A DNA stretch of 48,873 nt from UBA5499 sp002426275 (GTDB lineage: Bacteria > Bacillota > DTU084). The stretch's first letter is position 1; each line of letters begins with the position of its first letter. Under the pieces are notes generated by a model that ran no database searches, was not told the origin of the DNA, and saw only the letters and a list, made by a program, of their open reading frames with translations. Location of the stretch: the NCBI GenBank assembly GCA_937888735.1, contig CALASN010000107.1:1-48873 (forward strand). The letters are read 5' to 3'. The position numbers and the translations under genes are program-made. Below, piece by piece: positions 16,019-24,755 of the stretch.

Positions 16019-16657
16019 TCAAGGAATTTGGCGTTCTGGACTTATTTTCTGACGCAACAACCATTCGTATATTTCATCATTGGCAAATGTCTTGGTCCAA
16101 CAGTCATGATCCAAGTTATCGTAAATCGTCAGCTTAGCGTTGCCGCCCGCTTTGTTGACAGCATTCGCCATATGTTCGCTTTCACACGCAAACACCACCG
16201 GATCCAATCTGCCGTGAAAAGCCCATATGGGAACAGCCTTCAACCTTGACGCATTCCAGTACATTCCTCCCCCGCATACAGGCAGAGCGGCAGCAAACCA
16301 TTCCGGCCTGGCCATCGCGACATACCAGCAGGCATACCCACCCATGCTGCTTCCGCTCAAATACACTCTGCTTTGGTCGGTATTCCTGCTGCCAATTGAT
16401 GCCTGAATGAATTCCAACAGCTGTTCCATGATTTCAAACCAGGTATCGGCATAACATTGGGGAGCTACAACGATAAAGGGCAATTTTCTCCCTCTTTCTA
16501 TTTCACCAATCGGTCCGGCCGCTTTCAGCAAGGAGGTATCGGTCCCACGTCCCCCTGCGCCATGCAGATGGATCCACAATGGATACTGCCCGGTATCTTC
16601 AAATCCTTCCGGATATGAGATCAGATACTTCAGCTTCTTGTAGCTTCTCTCTTCCAT
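16019..16657 (-). CDS. Alpha/beta hydrolase, esterase-like
   Basis: Cytoplasmic serine hydrolase of 212 residues, no signal peptide. The oxyanion-side HLHGAGGRGTD, nucleophile elbow SGSSMGGYA, catalytic-acid region FHGRLDPVV and His in NLDHDCW form a complete triad, in the style of phospholipase/carboxylesterase or feruloyl-esterase-like families. Substrate unknown. The ATG at 16655-16657 has GGAGG about 8 nt upstream, so the 14-codon upstream extension is not used. Flanked by direct repeats. Confidence 0.82.
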   Translation of the reverse strand: MEERSYKKLKYLISYPEGFEDTGQYPLWIHLHGAGGRGTDTSLLKAAGPIGEIERGRKLPFIVVAPQCYADTWFEIMEQLLEFIQASIGSRNTDQSRVYLSGSSMGGYACWYVAMARPEWFAAALPVCGGGMYWNASRLKAVPIWAFHGRLDPVVFACESEHMANAVNKAGGNAKLTIYDNLDHDCWTKTFANDEIYEWLLRQKISPERQIP

Positions 16658-17023
16658 CTCGGTTTCCTCCGTATTTTCTGTCAAGTCTTGATTTGACATT
16701 ACGCTATCTTCTTGACATAACTCCTGTCGCTGCCGTTCGGATTACAGCAGAAGGTATTGAAACCGCTCATGACCGCGTCGCAGATCGGCGTGGGATCGAT
16801 TCGCCGGTAACAAACCTGTATCCTTTCCACCGTCGGTCAATGCCGACGGCAGAGCGTTCCAAAGGAAATGTCGCAGGAGATATTCCACCGCAAGAATATG
16901 CTGACGGCCATGTCGGTACCGCTGTCACACAAATCCCAGAGTTCTTGTCTCCACAGCTCCCCTATGGTCGGCACATCCGGATGGACAACGGAAACGCCGC
17001 CGTGTAAATCTGATGCAGTAATC
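16658..17023. other. Gap without a supportable gene
   Basis: Reading frames exist on both strands (plus 16579-17007, minus about 16830-17010) but neither has a good ribosome-binding site or a recognisable motif, and the minus frame is interrupted by a stop after about 57 codons. It may be decayed coding sequence inside the repeat-flanked segment. Confidence 0.4.
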
Positions 17024-17063
17024 CAATACTATGTTACCACTTTTCACACGATTTGAAAACAGT
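17024..17063. repeat. 40-bp direct repeat, copy 2
   Basis: Second copy of the repeat at 15825-15864, same orientation; the identical core is 17030-17050. It is followed directly by the nested inverted repeats at 17069-17155. Confidence 0.75.
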
Positions 17064-17068
17064 TTTCT

Positions 17069-17155
17069 TCAACCTCCCTACTTGTACGAGTAAACGCGAC
17101 CCACTACTCGCGTTTACTTTGTCAATTTACGTTGACGCGACCACCCGGAGGTTGA
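17069..17155. repeat. Nested inverted repeats forming a long imperfect stem structure
   Basis: Outer perfect 9-bp arms TCAACCTCC (17069-17077) and GGAGGTTGA (17147-17155) enclose an inner perfect 10-bp hairpin GTAAACGCGA/TCGCGTTTAC (17090-17099 with 17108-17117). The ACGCGACC word recurs at about 17094 and 17135. No T-run suits a terminator in either direction. It could be a small structured RNA, a non-autonomous mobile element, or an element end next to direct-repeat copy 2. Confidence 0.6.
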
Positions 17156-17158
17156 TTC

Positions 17159-17187
17159 TTGTTCAGAAGCGAAAGTTATGCTATACT
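17159..17187 (+). promoter_or_regulatory. Sigma-A promoter of the glycosyltransferase unit
   Basis: -35 TTGTTC (17159-17164), 17-nt spacer, -10 TATACT (17182-17187), about 65 nt before the GT2 start. It begins 4 nt after the outer arm of the nested inverted repeats. Confidence 0.7.
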
Positions 17188-17251
17188 AACTAAAAAAGAG
17201 TGGCTAGACTGCAGCTGACTAGGCGTTTGCTCACTCTGGGGGTTTTTGGCA

Positions 17252-18325
17252 GTGCAAAAAAAACGGCACACATTAAAAAGCGCGGTGATCATCCCGGCCT
17301 TAAATCCAGAGCCTGGTTTGCTCACCTTCGTGCAAAAGCTGTTGGCGAGCGAGATCTCGAAAGTGATCATTGTCAACGACGGCAGCGATCGCGCTTTTGA
17401 ACGTCTATTTGCCCAGCTCCGGCAGCTAGAAAATTGTACCGTCCTGGAGCATCGGGAAAATCGCGGCAAAGGGAGCGCTTTGAAGACGGCGTTCTCTTAT
17501 TTTCTGCGGCACTGCCCGGACCTTGACGGCGCGGTTACAGCCGACGCAGACGGGCAGCATACGGCGGAAGATATCTGCAAAATAGCCCGCAGGCTGCCAC
17601 TTGAGAAAGACGCGCTGATCTTAGGGGTGCGAGATTTCCAGACTTCGAAAGTGCCGGTGCGAAGTTACCTGGGCAATATGCTGACCAGCAGGCTCTTCCA
17701 GTTGCTGTACGGCGTTTATCTGCCCGATACCCAAACCGGTCTGCGGGGCATCCCCAAAAAACAGCTGGCATGGATAACCCAACTTCCCGGCGACAGGTAT
17801 GACTTTGAAATCAATATGTTGCTGGAGGCCAGAAAACGCAAGCTAAAATTCCTCACCGTCTCCATCCAAACTCTATATTTCAATAATAACTCAGCTTCCC
17901 ATTACGATACGGTCAAAGACTCTGCTCAGATTTTCTTGCGTCTTTTATCCGGAAAAGCGCGTTTTCTTTGCGTGGCCGCCAGCTCAACTCTTGTGGACAT
18001 TCTAGGCTTTTGGCTGCTAAACAGCGTATTGTTTGCCGATCTTGCCCAGCCGGTGCGGCTTTTCCTTAACACGCTTATCGCCAGGGCTGCTTCCTCGTTA
18101 TATAAATGGGCCTTCTCATACGCTGAGAAGTTTACAATCTCCCTTGTGAACTATTTTAAGTTTTCGCTTTTTTTGATGCTGGCCTCATATGTTCTCGTCG
18201 CCATGACCAGCATGCTTTGGAAATGCAATGAGGTGCTCAGCAAACTTGTTGTGGACTTGGGCTTGGGGTTCGCCTGCCTGCTGTGGCGCATCTTCGGCAA
18301 ATGCCGCAGCGACGCCTTATCTTAA
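17252..18325 (+). CDS. GT2 glycosyltransferase fused to a GtrA-like membrane domain
   Basis: 357-residue fusion. N-terminal GT-A domain: VIIPALNPE, IIVNDGSDR, a GKGSALKTAF segment and the metal-binding TADADGQH. From about residue 230 a GtrA-like domain with about four helices starts at FLCVAASSTLVDILGFWLLN. Related proteins put sugars on polyprenyl phosphate or cell-wall polymers at the membrane. The start is taken as GTG (17252-17254) because the GGGGG at 17238-17242 has about 9 nt spacing to it; the TTG two codons earlier is too close. The following acyltransferase begins 17 nt after the stop. Confidence 0.85.
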   Translation: MQKKRHTLKSAVIIPALNPEPGLLTFVQKLLASEISKVIIVNDGSDRAFERLFAQLRQLENCTVLEHRENRGKGSALKTAFSYFLRHCPDLDGAVTADADGQHTAEDICKIARRLPLEKDALILGVRDFQTSKVPVRSYLGNMLTSRLFQLLYGVYLPDTQTGLRGIPKKQLAWITQLPGDRYDFEINMLLEARKRKLKFLTVSIQTLYFNNNSASHYDTVKDSAQIFLRLLSGKARFLCVAASSTLVDILGFWLLNSVLFADLAQPVRLFLNTLIARAASSLYKWAFSYAEKFTISLVNYFKFSLFLMLASYVLVAMTSMLWKCNEVLSKLVVDLGLGFACLLWRIFGKCRSDALS

Positions 18326-18342
18326 TGTTTCCGGAGGAAAAA

Positions 18343-19044
18343 ATGAAAGAGCAGTTGAGAAAATACCTTTTCCTGTTTTGCCGCTTTGTTGTCCGCAGCG
18401 TCACTTCGCGCTTTCTAGTCTCTAGCGCCGAAGATACGGCGGAGCCTGCGGTTTATGTGGTCCACCATCAAAATCTGCGCGGCCCTTTGCTTTGCATGGT
18501 TTGGTTTCATAAAATCTTGCGGCCGTGGGTCCTGAACGTCTTTTGCGACTGGCGCTCCTGTTTTCGCCAGTATTACGGCTACACCTTTACCCAGCGTTTC
18601 AGCCTGCCAAAGCCCCTGGCCTTCTTCTTGGCGCTGCCGGCTTCGTTTTTCGTCGCCGGAATCATGAAATTAATCCGGGCCATACCGGTCTTCCGCGGTT
18701 CCAGGGCGATAATCGAAACCTTTAAGGAAAGCGTCAACTCGCTAATCCAAGGGCAAAGCCTGCTGATTTGTCCGGATATAGATTATACGGATGCAAGCTC
18801 CCAAATGGGCGAGATGTATCGTGGTTTTCTGGATTTAGAAAAGTATTATCGGAAGCGAACCGGAAAGCATCTGGCTTTCATTCCGCTGCAAATCAGCGCC
18901 GTCAGGCGCCGGATCAGGATTGGGCGGGCAGTATACTTACACGCTGAAGACTTCAAGCAGGGAAAAGAGCAAGCGTACGCCCTTCTTCAGCGAGAATTCG
19001 GCCGTTTGGAAAGTCTAAACGAAGAAAGAGAGAGCCTAGCGTAA
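18343..19044 (+). CDS. LPLAT/PlsC-like acyltransferase
   Basis: 233-residue membrane-associated protein resembling glycerophospholipid-type acyltransferases. Block I is HHQNLRGPL, a divergent form of HxxxxD with no aspartate at the usual spacing; later blocks are IPVFRGSRAIIETF and GQSLLICPDIDYTD in place of the usual FPEG. So family membership is likely, but activity on a standard acyl-ACP substrate is uncertain. The ATG follows CCGGAGGAA. Probably cotranscribed with the preceding GT2-GtrA gene, suggesting joint work on a lipid-linked glycan; this is inference. Confidence 0.72.
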   Translation: MKEQLRKYLFLFCRFVVRSVTSRFLVSSAEDTAEPAVYVVHHQNLRGPLLCMVWFHKILRPWVLNVFCDWRSCFRQYYGYTFTQRFSLPKPLAFFLALPASFFVAGIMKLIRAIPVFRGSRAIIETFKESVNSLIQGQSLLICPDIDYTDASSQMGEMYRGFLDLEKYYRKRTGKHLAFIPLQISAVRRRIRIGRAVYLHAEDFKQGKEQAYALLQREFGRLESLNEERESLA

Positions 19045-19080
19045 AGCGCGCTGGGCTCTCTCTATGAAGCTCTGGCTTCA
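19027..19080. terminator. Tandem hairpins between converging genes
   Basis: First hairpin: 15-bp stem with one G-U pair (19027-19041 with 19049-19063) whose 7-nt loop contains the acyltransferase TAA stop. Second hairpin: TGAAGC-TCTG-GCTTCA (19065-19080), overlapping the GH30 stop codon. There is no T-run, so termination efficiency is uncertain, but both genes end in it. Confidence 0.6.
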
Positions 19081-20418
19081 CTCCATCACAACTGTCAGCA
19101 TGCTTTTGCCGCAAATGGAAATCTCAGCCGTCTCCTCCGGCAGCCGAATGTTAACCGCATAATCTTCGGCTGCTGTATTAGCCAAGACCAGGACCACCTT
19201 GCCGTCGGGATTTCGCACCGCAGCCTGCAGGAGATCCTCGCGAAAAACGCTTGCGCCTATGGAGACGGCGCCGCGCTCAATGAAGCGGCTGAAATGGCCG
19301 ATGGCATTGAAGATGGGGGTATAATGCAAAGCTTTCCGGATTTTGTCATAGATCACGGGAGCTTTACAGCCGAAGCCGCGATCGTGGTAAGGCCCTCCTT
19401 TTTCATCCAAAAGGACATTCCAATCCACGCAGGCGCAGGCGCCGCTTTTGAGATCCCCCGCTAATTCCCGCGCGTAGCGAAGGGCGTCGTCAACCGTTAC
19501 CTCAAGCCCTTCCCGCCCGCCAAGGCAGAATTCAGTGGCGATCAGCTTTTTTTCTGGAAAAGCGGCGGCCGTCAGAGCGATCCCGTCAAAGTGAGAGCCG
19601 GAATACCAATGAAACCCGATTCCCCAAACGGCCTGAGCCGCGCCCGGTACGGACAGTGAATCGCATGCCCGCTGATACAGCCGCTCTTTATTGTGATCCC
19701 ACAAAATGATGCCAACATCGGATAGACCGTTACGATCCAGCGTCGGCCGCAGATGCCGCACGGCAAATTCCGCCTCTTCTTCGGCAGTGTACTGACAGCT
19801 TTCCCAAGTCTGCACTGCGTGGGGTTCATTCTGGATGGTCACAGCCGAGATTTCAACGCCCTGCTTTCTGTATTCCAAAAGATAGCGTACGATATATTCC
19901 GCCCAGCAAGAAGCGTATTCCGCAAGCAGCCTGCCGCCTCGCAAGAGGCTGCCGGAATCTTTCATCCAAGCAGGCGGGCTCCAAGGCGAAGAAAAAAATT
20001 CGAGCCTGTCTTTGCCAGCCGCGCTCTGAGCAGCCTCAATCAGAGGGAAAAGGTACCGCTTGTCATGCTCCACAGAGAAAGTGGCCAGCGATGGATCGCA
20101 CCCTTCGGTATACGTATAGGGCGCCAGGGAAAAATCGCAAGAATGGATGGGCAGCCGACAGAAATTGTAGCCCAGACCGCGTTGGGGATCAAAATAGGCG
20201 CTGATAAAATCGCGCTTTGCCTGCGCGTCCAATAAAGCATAGTTATAAGCCGCGCTTTCCGTCAAGGCGCCGCCGAAGCCGATGATTTGCTGTCTCTGTG
20301 CATCGGGATATAGGCTTACGGCATCGTTTTCCACATCATCTGCCGTGAACGACACCTCGCCGCTGAGCTGCGCCGTTTGTTTCAATTCTCTTCCGCTGCT
20401 GTAAATCATCGCTTTCAT
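19078..20418 (-). CDS. Glycoside hydrolase family 30 enzyme
   Basis: 446-residue GH30 (glucosylceramidase/beta-glycosidase) protein with no signal peptide, so likely intracellular and acting on imported oligosaccharides or glycosides. The (beta/alpha)8 barrel shows QQIIGFGGALTESAA near the start, FFSSPWSPPAWMKDSGSLL, the acid/base Glu in TIQNEPHAVQTWESCQ and the nucleophile Glu in LIATEFCLGG; a short C-terminal beta domain follows. The start is the ATG at 20416-20418, behind AAAGGTGG. Divergent from the GH2 gene. Confidence 0.9.
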   Translation of the reverse strand: MKAMIYSSGRELKQTAQLSGEVSFTADDVENDAVSLYPDAQRQQIIGFGGALTESAAYNYALLDAQAKRDFISAYFDPQRGLGYNFCRLPIHSCDFSLAPYTYTEGCDPSLATFSVEHDKRYLFPLIEAAQSAAGKDRLEFFSSPWSPPAWMKDSGSLLRGGRLLAEYASCWAEYIVRYLLEYRKQGVEISAVTIQNEPHAVQTWESCQYTAEEEAEFAVRHLRPTLDRNGLSDVGIILWDHNKERLYQRACDSLSVPGAAQAVWGIGFHWYSGSHFDGIALTAAAFPEKKLIATEFCLGGREGLEVTVDDALRYARELAGDLKSGACACVDWNVLLDEKGGPYHDRGFGCKAPVIYDKIRKALHYTPIFNAIGHFSRFIERGAVSIGASVFREDLLQAAVRNPDGKVVLVLANTAAEDYAVNIRLPEETAEISICGKSMLTVVME

Positions 20419-20502
20419 TATGAAATCCCCACCTTTCAAGGATTTTGGCCGGCTTCCGCGATCATAATTCCTGAATCAGCCGCTCTTAATTCGGCCTTCC
20501 TC

Positions 20503-20558
20503 TTTTCAAATGTGGAATCGCATGATATAATACTATCATATTTAAATAATATCTTCAA
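20503..20558. promoter_or_regulatory. Overlapping divergent promoters of the GH30 and GH2 genes in one palindrome
   Basis: Plus strand, toward GH2: -35 TTTTCA (20503-20508), 17 nt, -10 TATAAT (20526-20531). Minus strand, toward GH30: -35 TTGAAG (20553-20558), 17 nt, -10 TAGTAT (20530-20535). Both -10 elements lie in a perfect palindrome ATGATA-N6-TATCAT (20522-20539), where a single dimeric regulator could control both genes. No regulator gene lies beside them. Confidence 0.65.
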
Positions 20559-20594
20559 TGATTTCGAAAATAATTTTTACTTAGGAGGTTCACC

Positions 20595-22946
20595 ATGAGA
20601 GAGAAGCTTTTGTTTGATTTTGGCTGGAGCTTTCATTCAGGCGACATTGCCGTGCCAAGGCCTACAGGCAAGATGCCAACATATTGTCAGGCAAAAACAG
20701 AACGAGCGCAATACGGACCCGCCTCTTACGGTTACCGTGAAGACAGCTACACCTGCCCGGATCGCTGGGAGAGCGTGGACCTCCCTCACGATTATATCAT
20801 CAGCCAGGCGCCGGAGGAACGAGGCAACTGCGCCCTGGGATATTTTCAATATCATAGCGCTTGGTACCGCAATCGCTTCCGGTTGGAAGATGCGGATCGT
20901 GACAAAAGAATCACTATCTTATTTGAAGGAATCGCGGGGCAAGCTACGGTTTACGTCAACGGCTGCCTGATGGCGCGCAATTTTTGCGGCTATACGTCTT
21001 TCGAGGTGGACATGACAGATGTGGCGCGCATCGGACAGGAAAACACGGTGGCTGTCTACGTAGATCCTTCCGCCCATGAAGGCTGGTGGTACGAAGGTGC
21101 CGGCATCTACCGGCACGTCTGGCTGCTGAAGACGGAGCCGGTAGCCGTCGATCTGTGGGGCGTGTGGGTGAATCCGCAGCGAACCGCAGCAGACGGCTGG
21201 GATGTGCCTGTTGAAACCACGCTGCGGAACGACTCCCTCTCTCCAGCAAAGGTTGATGTAAAAACTGCCATTGTGGACAAAGCGGGCAGAGAAATCGCCT
21301 CCCGGGTGGATGCTGCCGAAATCCCAATTAAAGACAAGGTAAAGCTGAACCAGCTCCTTCACGTCTCGGAGCCGGAGCTGTGGGATGTGGACGCGCCCAA
21401 TCTTTACACCCTGCACACCGTAGTTTCCGCCGGCGGAAAGGAACTCGACCGGACGGAAACAAGATTTGGGTTCCGCAGCATTTATTTCAGCGCGGAAAAG
21501 GGATTCTTTCTCAACGGCAAAAACGTCAAAATCAAAGGCGTCTGCTGCCATCAGGACTACGGCCTCACAGGCAAAGCCATGCCGGACAGAGTGCATCGCT
21601 TCCGGCTGCGCAGGCTCAAAGAAATGGGCGCCAACGGCTATCGCGCCTCCCATTATCCGCCGGCCGAGGCGACCATGGACGCCCTGGACGAGCTGGGATT
21701 TCTGGTGATGGACGAAACCCGCTGGTTCGAATCCACCAAAGAAGGTCTGGAACAGCTTGCGATGATGCTGAAGCGTGACCGCAATCGTCCGTCTGTGATC
21801 ATGTGGTCGGTTGGGAACGAGGAGCCGCTGCACGCTTCCGAGGCCGGAAAGCGGATTTTTCAAACGATGCAGGCATTTGTGAGAAAATACGACCCAACCC
21901 GTCCTGTAACCACCGCCGTCTGCCATGATCCCCTGCACAGCCCGGCGGCCGCAGCCTCGGACGTGATGGGTATCAATTATAATTTGGAGCACTACGACGC
22001 CATTCATGAAAAATATCCCCTGCTCCCGGTAATAGCTTCCGAATGCTGCGCAGTTGGCACCACCCGGGGCTGGTACTTTGACGACGACCCGGCTCGCGGC
22101 TTTTTCGCCGCCTGGGACCATGCCGTAAGCTGTTTTTCTTTCTCCCGGGAGGAGACTTGGAAGCAGCTCGCATCAAGGCCTTGGGTGGCCGGCGGTTATC
22201 AGTGGGCCGGCATCGAGCACCGCGGCGAAACAGTTTGGCCGCGCCTATGCTCCCAATCCGGCGCGCTGGATCTTTTTTTGCAGCCCAAAGACGCCTATTT
22301 CCAAAACCTGTCCCACTGGACTGAGCAACCGATGGTCCACCTGCTCCCCCATTGGAATCATCCGGGACGGGAAGGGGAAATCATCCCAGTCTGGGCTTAC
22401 ACAAACTGTCAGGAAGTGGAGCTGTTTCAGGACGGTAAAAGTCTAGGGCGGCAGACGCCCGGCAAATTCGGGCATGGTCACTGGCAGGTGGAGTATCGAC
22501 CGGGCACGCTGACGGCAAAAGGATTCGTGGACGGTAAACCAGCCGCCTTGCAGACAGTGGAGACAACCGGCCCTGCGGTCTCGCTAGAGCTGCGCCTGGA
22601 AGATGACGCTATCCGCGCCGACGGCGAAGACATCGCCATCATCACCTGTCTTTGCCGGGACCAGCAAGGCCGGGCAGTGCCGGACGCGGCGCCGTTCGTC
22701 CGGTTCAGCGCCAACCGTTTGGGCAAGATCGTCGGCACAGGCTCCGATATCACAGATCACGTTCCGGTCAGCTGCCCTGACCGCCGGATGCGGGCTGGGC
22801 TGTGCTCTGTGGCTGTGAAAGCGGCGAGCCAAGCCGGAACGCTCAGGGTCTACGCCCAGGCGGAAAACCTTCTCCCCGCGCGGTTGGATATCCCTCTCCT
22901 TGCCGCGCCGCGCAGAGCATGGGTGCGCCCTGTTTGCGCAGGTTAA
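20595..22946 (+). CDS. Glycoside hydrolase family 2 (beta-galactosidase-like)
   Basis: 783-residue cytoplasmic GH2 enzyme. Domain order: jelly-roll sugar-binding domain (about 1-180, with LPHDYI and the WWYEGAGIYRHVWL signature), immunoglobulin-like domain (about 185-290), TIM barrel (about 295-600) and C-terminal beta domains with a DUF4982-like start. The acid/base Glu is in MWSVGNEEP and the nucleophile in PVIASECCA. The substrate (galactoside, glucuronide or other) cannot be fixed from sequence. The ATG follows TTAGGAGGTTC. Works with the divergent GH30 as a small glycan-breakdown locus. Confidence 0.9.
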   Translation: MREKLLFDFGWSFHSGDIAVPRPTGKMPTYCQAKTERAQYGPASYGYREDSYTCPDRWESVDLPHDYIISQAPEERGNCALGYFQYHSAWYRNRFRLEDADRDKRITILFEGIAGQATVYVNGCLMARNFCGYTSFEVDMTDVARIGQENTVAVYVDPSAHEGWWYEGAGIYRHVWLLKTEPVAVDLWGVWVNPQRTAADGWDVPVETTLRNDSLSPAKVDVKTAIVDKAGREIASRVDAAEIPIKDKVKLNQLLHVSEPELWDVDAPNLYTLHTVVSAGGKELDRTETRFGFRSIYFSAEKGFFLNGKNVKIKGVCCHQDYGLTGKAMPDRVHRFRLRRLKEMGANGYRASHYPPAEATMDALDELGFLVMDETRWFESTKEGLEQLAMMLKRDRNRPSVIMWSVGNEEPLHASEAGKRIFQTMQAFVRKYDPTRPVTTAVCHDPLHSPAAAASDVMGINYNLEHYDAIHEKYPLLPVIASECCAVGTTRGWYFDDDPARGFFAAWDHAVSCFSFSREETWKQLASRPWVAGGYQWAGIEHRGETVWPRLCSQSGALDLFLQPKDAYFQNLSHWTEQPMVHLLPHWNHPGREGEIIPVWAYTNCQEVELFQDGKSLGRQTPGKFGHGHWQVEYRPGTLTAKGFVDGKPAALQTVETTGPAVSLELRLEDDAIRADGEDIAIITCLCRDQQGRAVPDAAPFVRFSANRLGKIVGTGSDITDHVPVSCPDRRMRAGLCSVAVKAASQAGTLRVYAQAENLLPARLDIPLLAAPRRAWVRPVCAG

Positions 22947-23036
22947 GGCCAGCGCTTTGCAGTCCAGGAAAAGGTCATAATCAGCCGTCGCTTCTCGTAT
23001 ATATGCACTAGGGATTCTTTTTGGGGAGGCAGACAA

Positions 23037-24260
23037 ATGAATAAATGGCTGGGCGGGCAAAAGCGCAAAGCGTATTTTACGGCTGCAGCGGCAGTGGCAA
23101 TCACTGTGGCAATGATCATTTACCCGGAAGAATCGTTTCAAGCGTCGCTGTCGGGATTGAAAATTTGGTGGGATGTGGTCTTCCCGGCTCTGCTCCCTTT
23201 CTTTATCGCCGCGGAGCTGCTGATGGGATTGGGCGTTGTGCACGCCATGGGTGCGCTCTTGGAACCTTTGATGCGTCCGCTGTTTAACGTGCCGGGAGTG
23301 GGCGCCTTTGCTTGGGCCATGGGGCTAGCCAGCGGCTATCCCATCGGCGCGAAAATAACAGGAAGGCTCAGGAAAGAGAACCTGTGCACCAAAACGGAAG
23401 CGGAACGGTTAGTGGCTTTCACCAGCACCGCATCTCCGCTTTTTCTTGTGGGAGCGGTGGCTGTGGGCATGTTTCACTCTCCAGCCTTAGCCGGGACCAT
23501 TGCTGGCGCGCATTATCTGTCTGCGTTATTAGTGGGACTGCTGATGAGATGGCACGGCAGAGGGGAACCTTCCTTCACCAAAGAGAAACGAACTGAGAAC
23601 CTCTTCCGCAGGGCGGCAAGAGAATTCTACAGGGCGCGGCTGGCGGACGGCAGGCCTTTTGGTCAGCTTTTCGGCGATGCGGTGCGGGAATCTGTGAACT
23701 CCATTTTTTTTGTGGGCGGTTGTTTGATGATGTTCTCAGTGGTGATCCGCGTTCTCACCATCTGCGGCGTCGTCGGTTGGATCAGTAAAGGCTTGGGCGC
23801 GCTGCTTGCGCTCTTTGGCGCCGAAGCTGGCATCGTCAAACCCATCATCAGCGGTATTTTTGAGATCACAATCGGCAGCCAACTGGCATCTGCAGCCGAT
23901 GTTTCCCTTTTCCAGCAGATCATGGCCACCAATGCCATCATCGCCTGGAGCGGACTGTCTGTCCTATCTCAGGTGGCCACCATGCTGAACGATACGGATC
24001 TAAGCCTGACTCCATACATCTTCGCCAGAGTCATGCAGGCTGTGCTGGCCGGTCTTTTGACATTTCTCTTCCTGAACCCGGCTCAAACTGTGTCGGCGCC
24101 AGTGAAGGTGATCCCGCAGCTCTCGTTTTTAACTAAGCTTGGGCAGGCTAGCCTGCTGCTTCTGACGATCATCTTGCTGCTTTTGGTCCTTGGCATTCTC
24201 ATCGCTTCCCTGGCGAAAAAACGCATCGTCTTTTTCTCCATTCACCGGGCAAAGGATTAA
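23037..24260 (+). CDS. ylbJ: Sporulation integral membrane protein YlbJ (nucleoside-recognition domain)
   Basis: 407-residue polytopic protein with Gate/nucleoside-recognition features, about eight to nine helices. Typical segments: WWDVVFPALLPFFIAAELL, MGLASGYPIGAKITG and ESVNSIFFVGGCLMMFSVV. In Bacillus YlbJ is needed for spore cortex formation under sigma-E control and lies near coaD and rsmD; the same neighbourhood is here, although convergent. The ATG follows GGGGAGGC. The intervals at 22947-23036 and 24261-24287 show nothing clear. Confidence 0.88.
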   Translation: MNKWLGGQKRKAYFTAAAAVAITVAMIIYPEESFQASLSGLKIWWDVVFPALLPFFIAAELLMGLGVVHAMGALLEPLMRPLFNVPGVGAFAWAMGLASGYPIGAKITGRLRKENLCTKTEAERLVAFTSTASPLFLVGAVAVGMFHSPALAGTIAGAHYLSALLVGLLMRWHGRGEPSFTKEKRTENLFRRAAREFYRARLADGRPFGQLFGDAVRESVNSIFFVGGCLMMFSVVIRVLTICGVVGWISKGLGALLALFGAEAGIVKPIISGIFEITIGSQLASAADVSLFQQIMATNAIIAWSGLSVLSQVATMLNDTDLSLTPYIFARVMQAVLAGLLTFLFLNPAQTVSAPVKVIPQLSFLTKLGQASLLLLTIILLLLVLGILIASLAKKRIVFFSIHRAKD

Positions 24261-24287
24261 CTCAGGCGGGAGAGTAAGTTTGCGCGG

Positions 24288-24755
24288 TTACCGCTCATCG
24301 TGCTTTTTCTTGCCCAGCTCCTCCTGGCCGCGCCTGACTGTCTGGAGAGTTTTTTCCAACTGCTGATCTAAAGCAAGCAAGATTTGCTGGGCATAGCCGG
24401 CGGCCCCTTGGGAAAGCTCTTGAGCGTTTTGCTTGGCGCTCTCAATAACTTGGGCCGCCTGCTCTTTGGCTTGGCGAACGATCTCGCTTTCGTCAATGAG
24501 TTTTTGAATGTATTCTTTGGCTTGCTGGATCATCTTCTGAGCTTCGTTTTTGCTCTCCTCAAGCAGTCTCTCCTTTTCTTTAGCCACCCATTCGGCCCGT
24601 TTCACTTCTTCCGGCAAGGCGAGCCGCAGCTGATCCGCAAGCTGGTAGAGCTCCTCTGTGGGAACCAGGCTCTTGCCTGTCAGGGGAAGTCTGGGACTGT
24701 TTTCCGCCAGCTCCTCCAGCTGGTCTAAAAGCTGCATTAAGTTCGCTTTTTTCAT
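24288..24755 (-). CDS. Coiled-coil protein of the coaD operon
   Basis: 155-residue, mostly helical protein. Residues about 50-140 form a long charged coiled coil resembling the stalk of ATP synthase b subunits or DivIVA, but there is no membrane anchor. Such genes next to coaD are often labelled ATPase in Clostridia without proof. The ATG overlaps the coaD stop as ATGA, so expression is coupled to coaD. Function unknown. Confidence 0.7.
   Translation of the reverse strand: MKKANLMQLLDQLEELAENSPRLPLTGKSLVPTEELYQLADQLRLALPEEVKRAEWVAKEKERLLEESKNEAQKMIQQAKEYIQKLIDESEIVRQAKEQAAQVIESAKQNAQELSQGAAGYAQQILLALDQQLEKTLQTVRRGQEELGKKKHDER

Noticed and set aside
16579..17007. Plus-strand 142-codon reading frame
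   Set aside because: Overlaps the start of the hydrolase gene on the other strand, has no ribosome-binding site, and no motif; most likely chance or decayed sequence.
20919..22121. 400-codon minus-strand frame inside the GH2 gene
   Set aside because: It is a shadow of the well-supported GH2 coding sequence; composition and lack of a ribosome-binding site argue against it.
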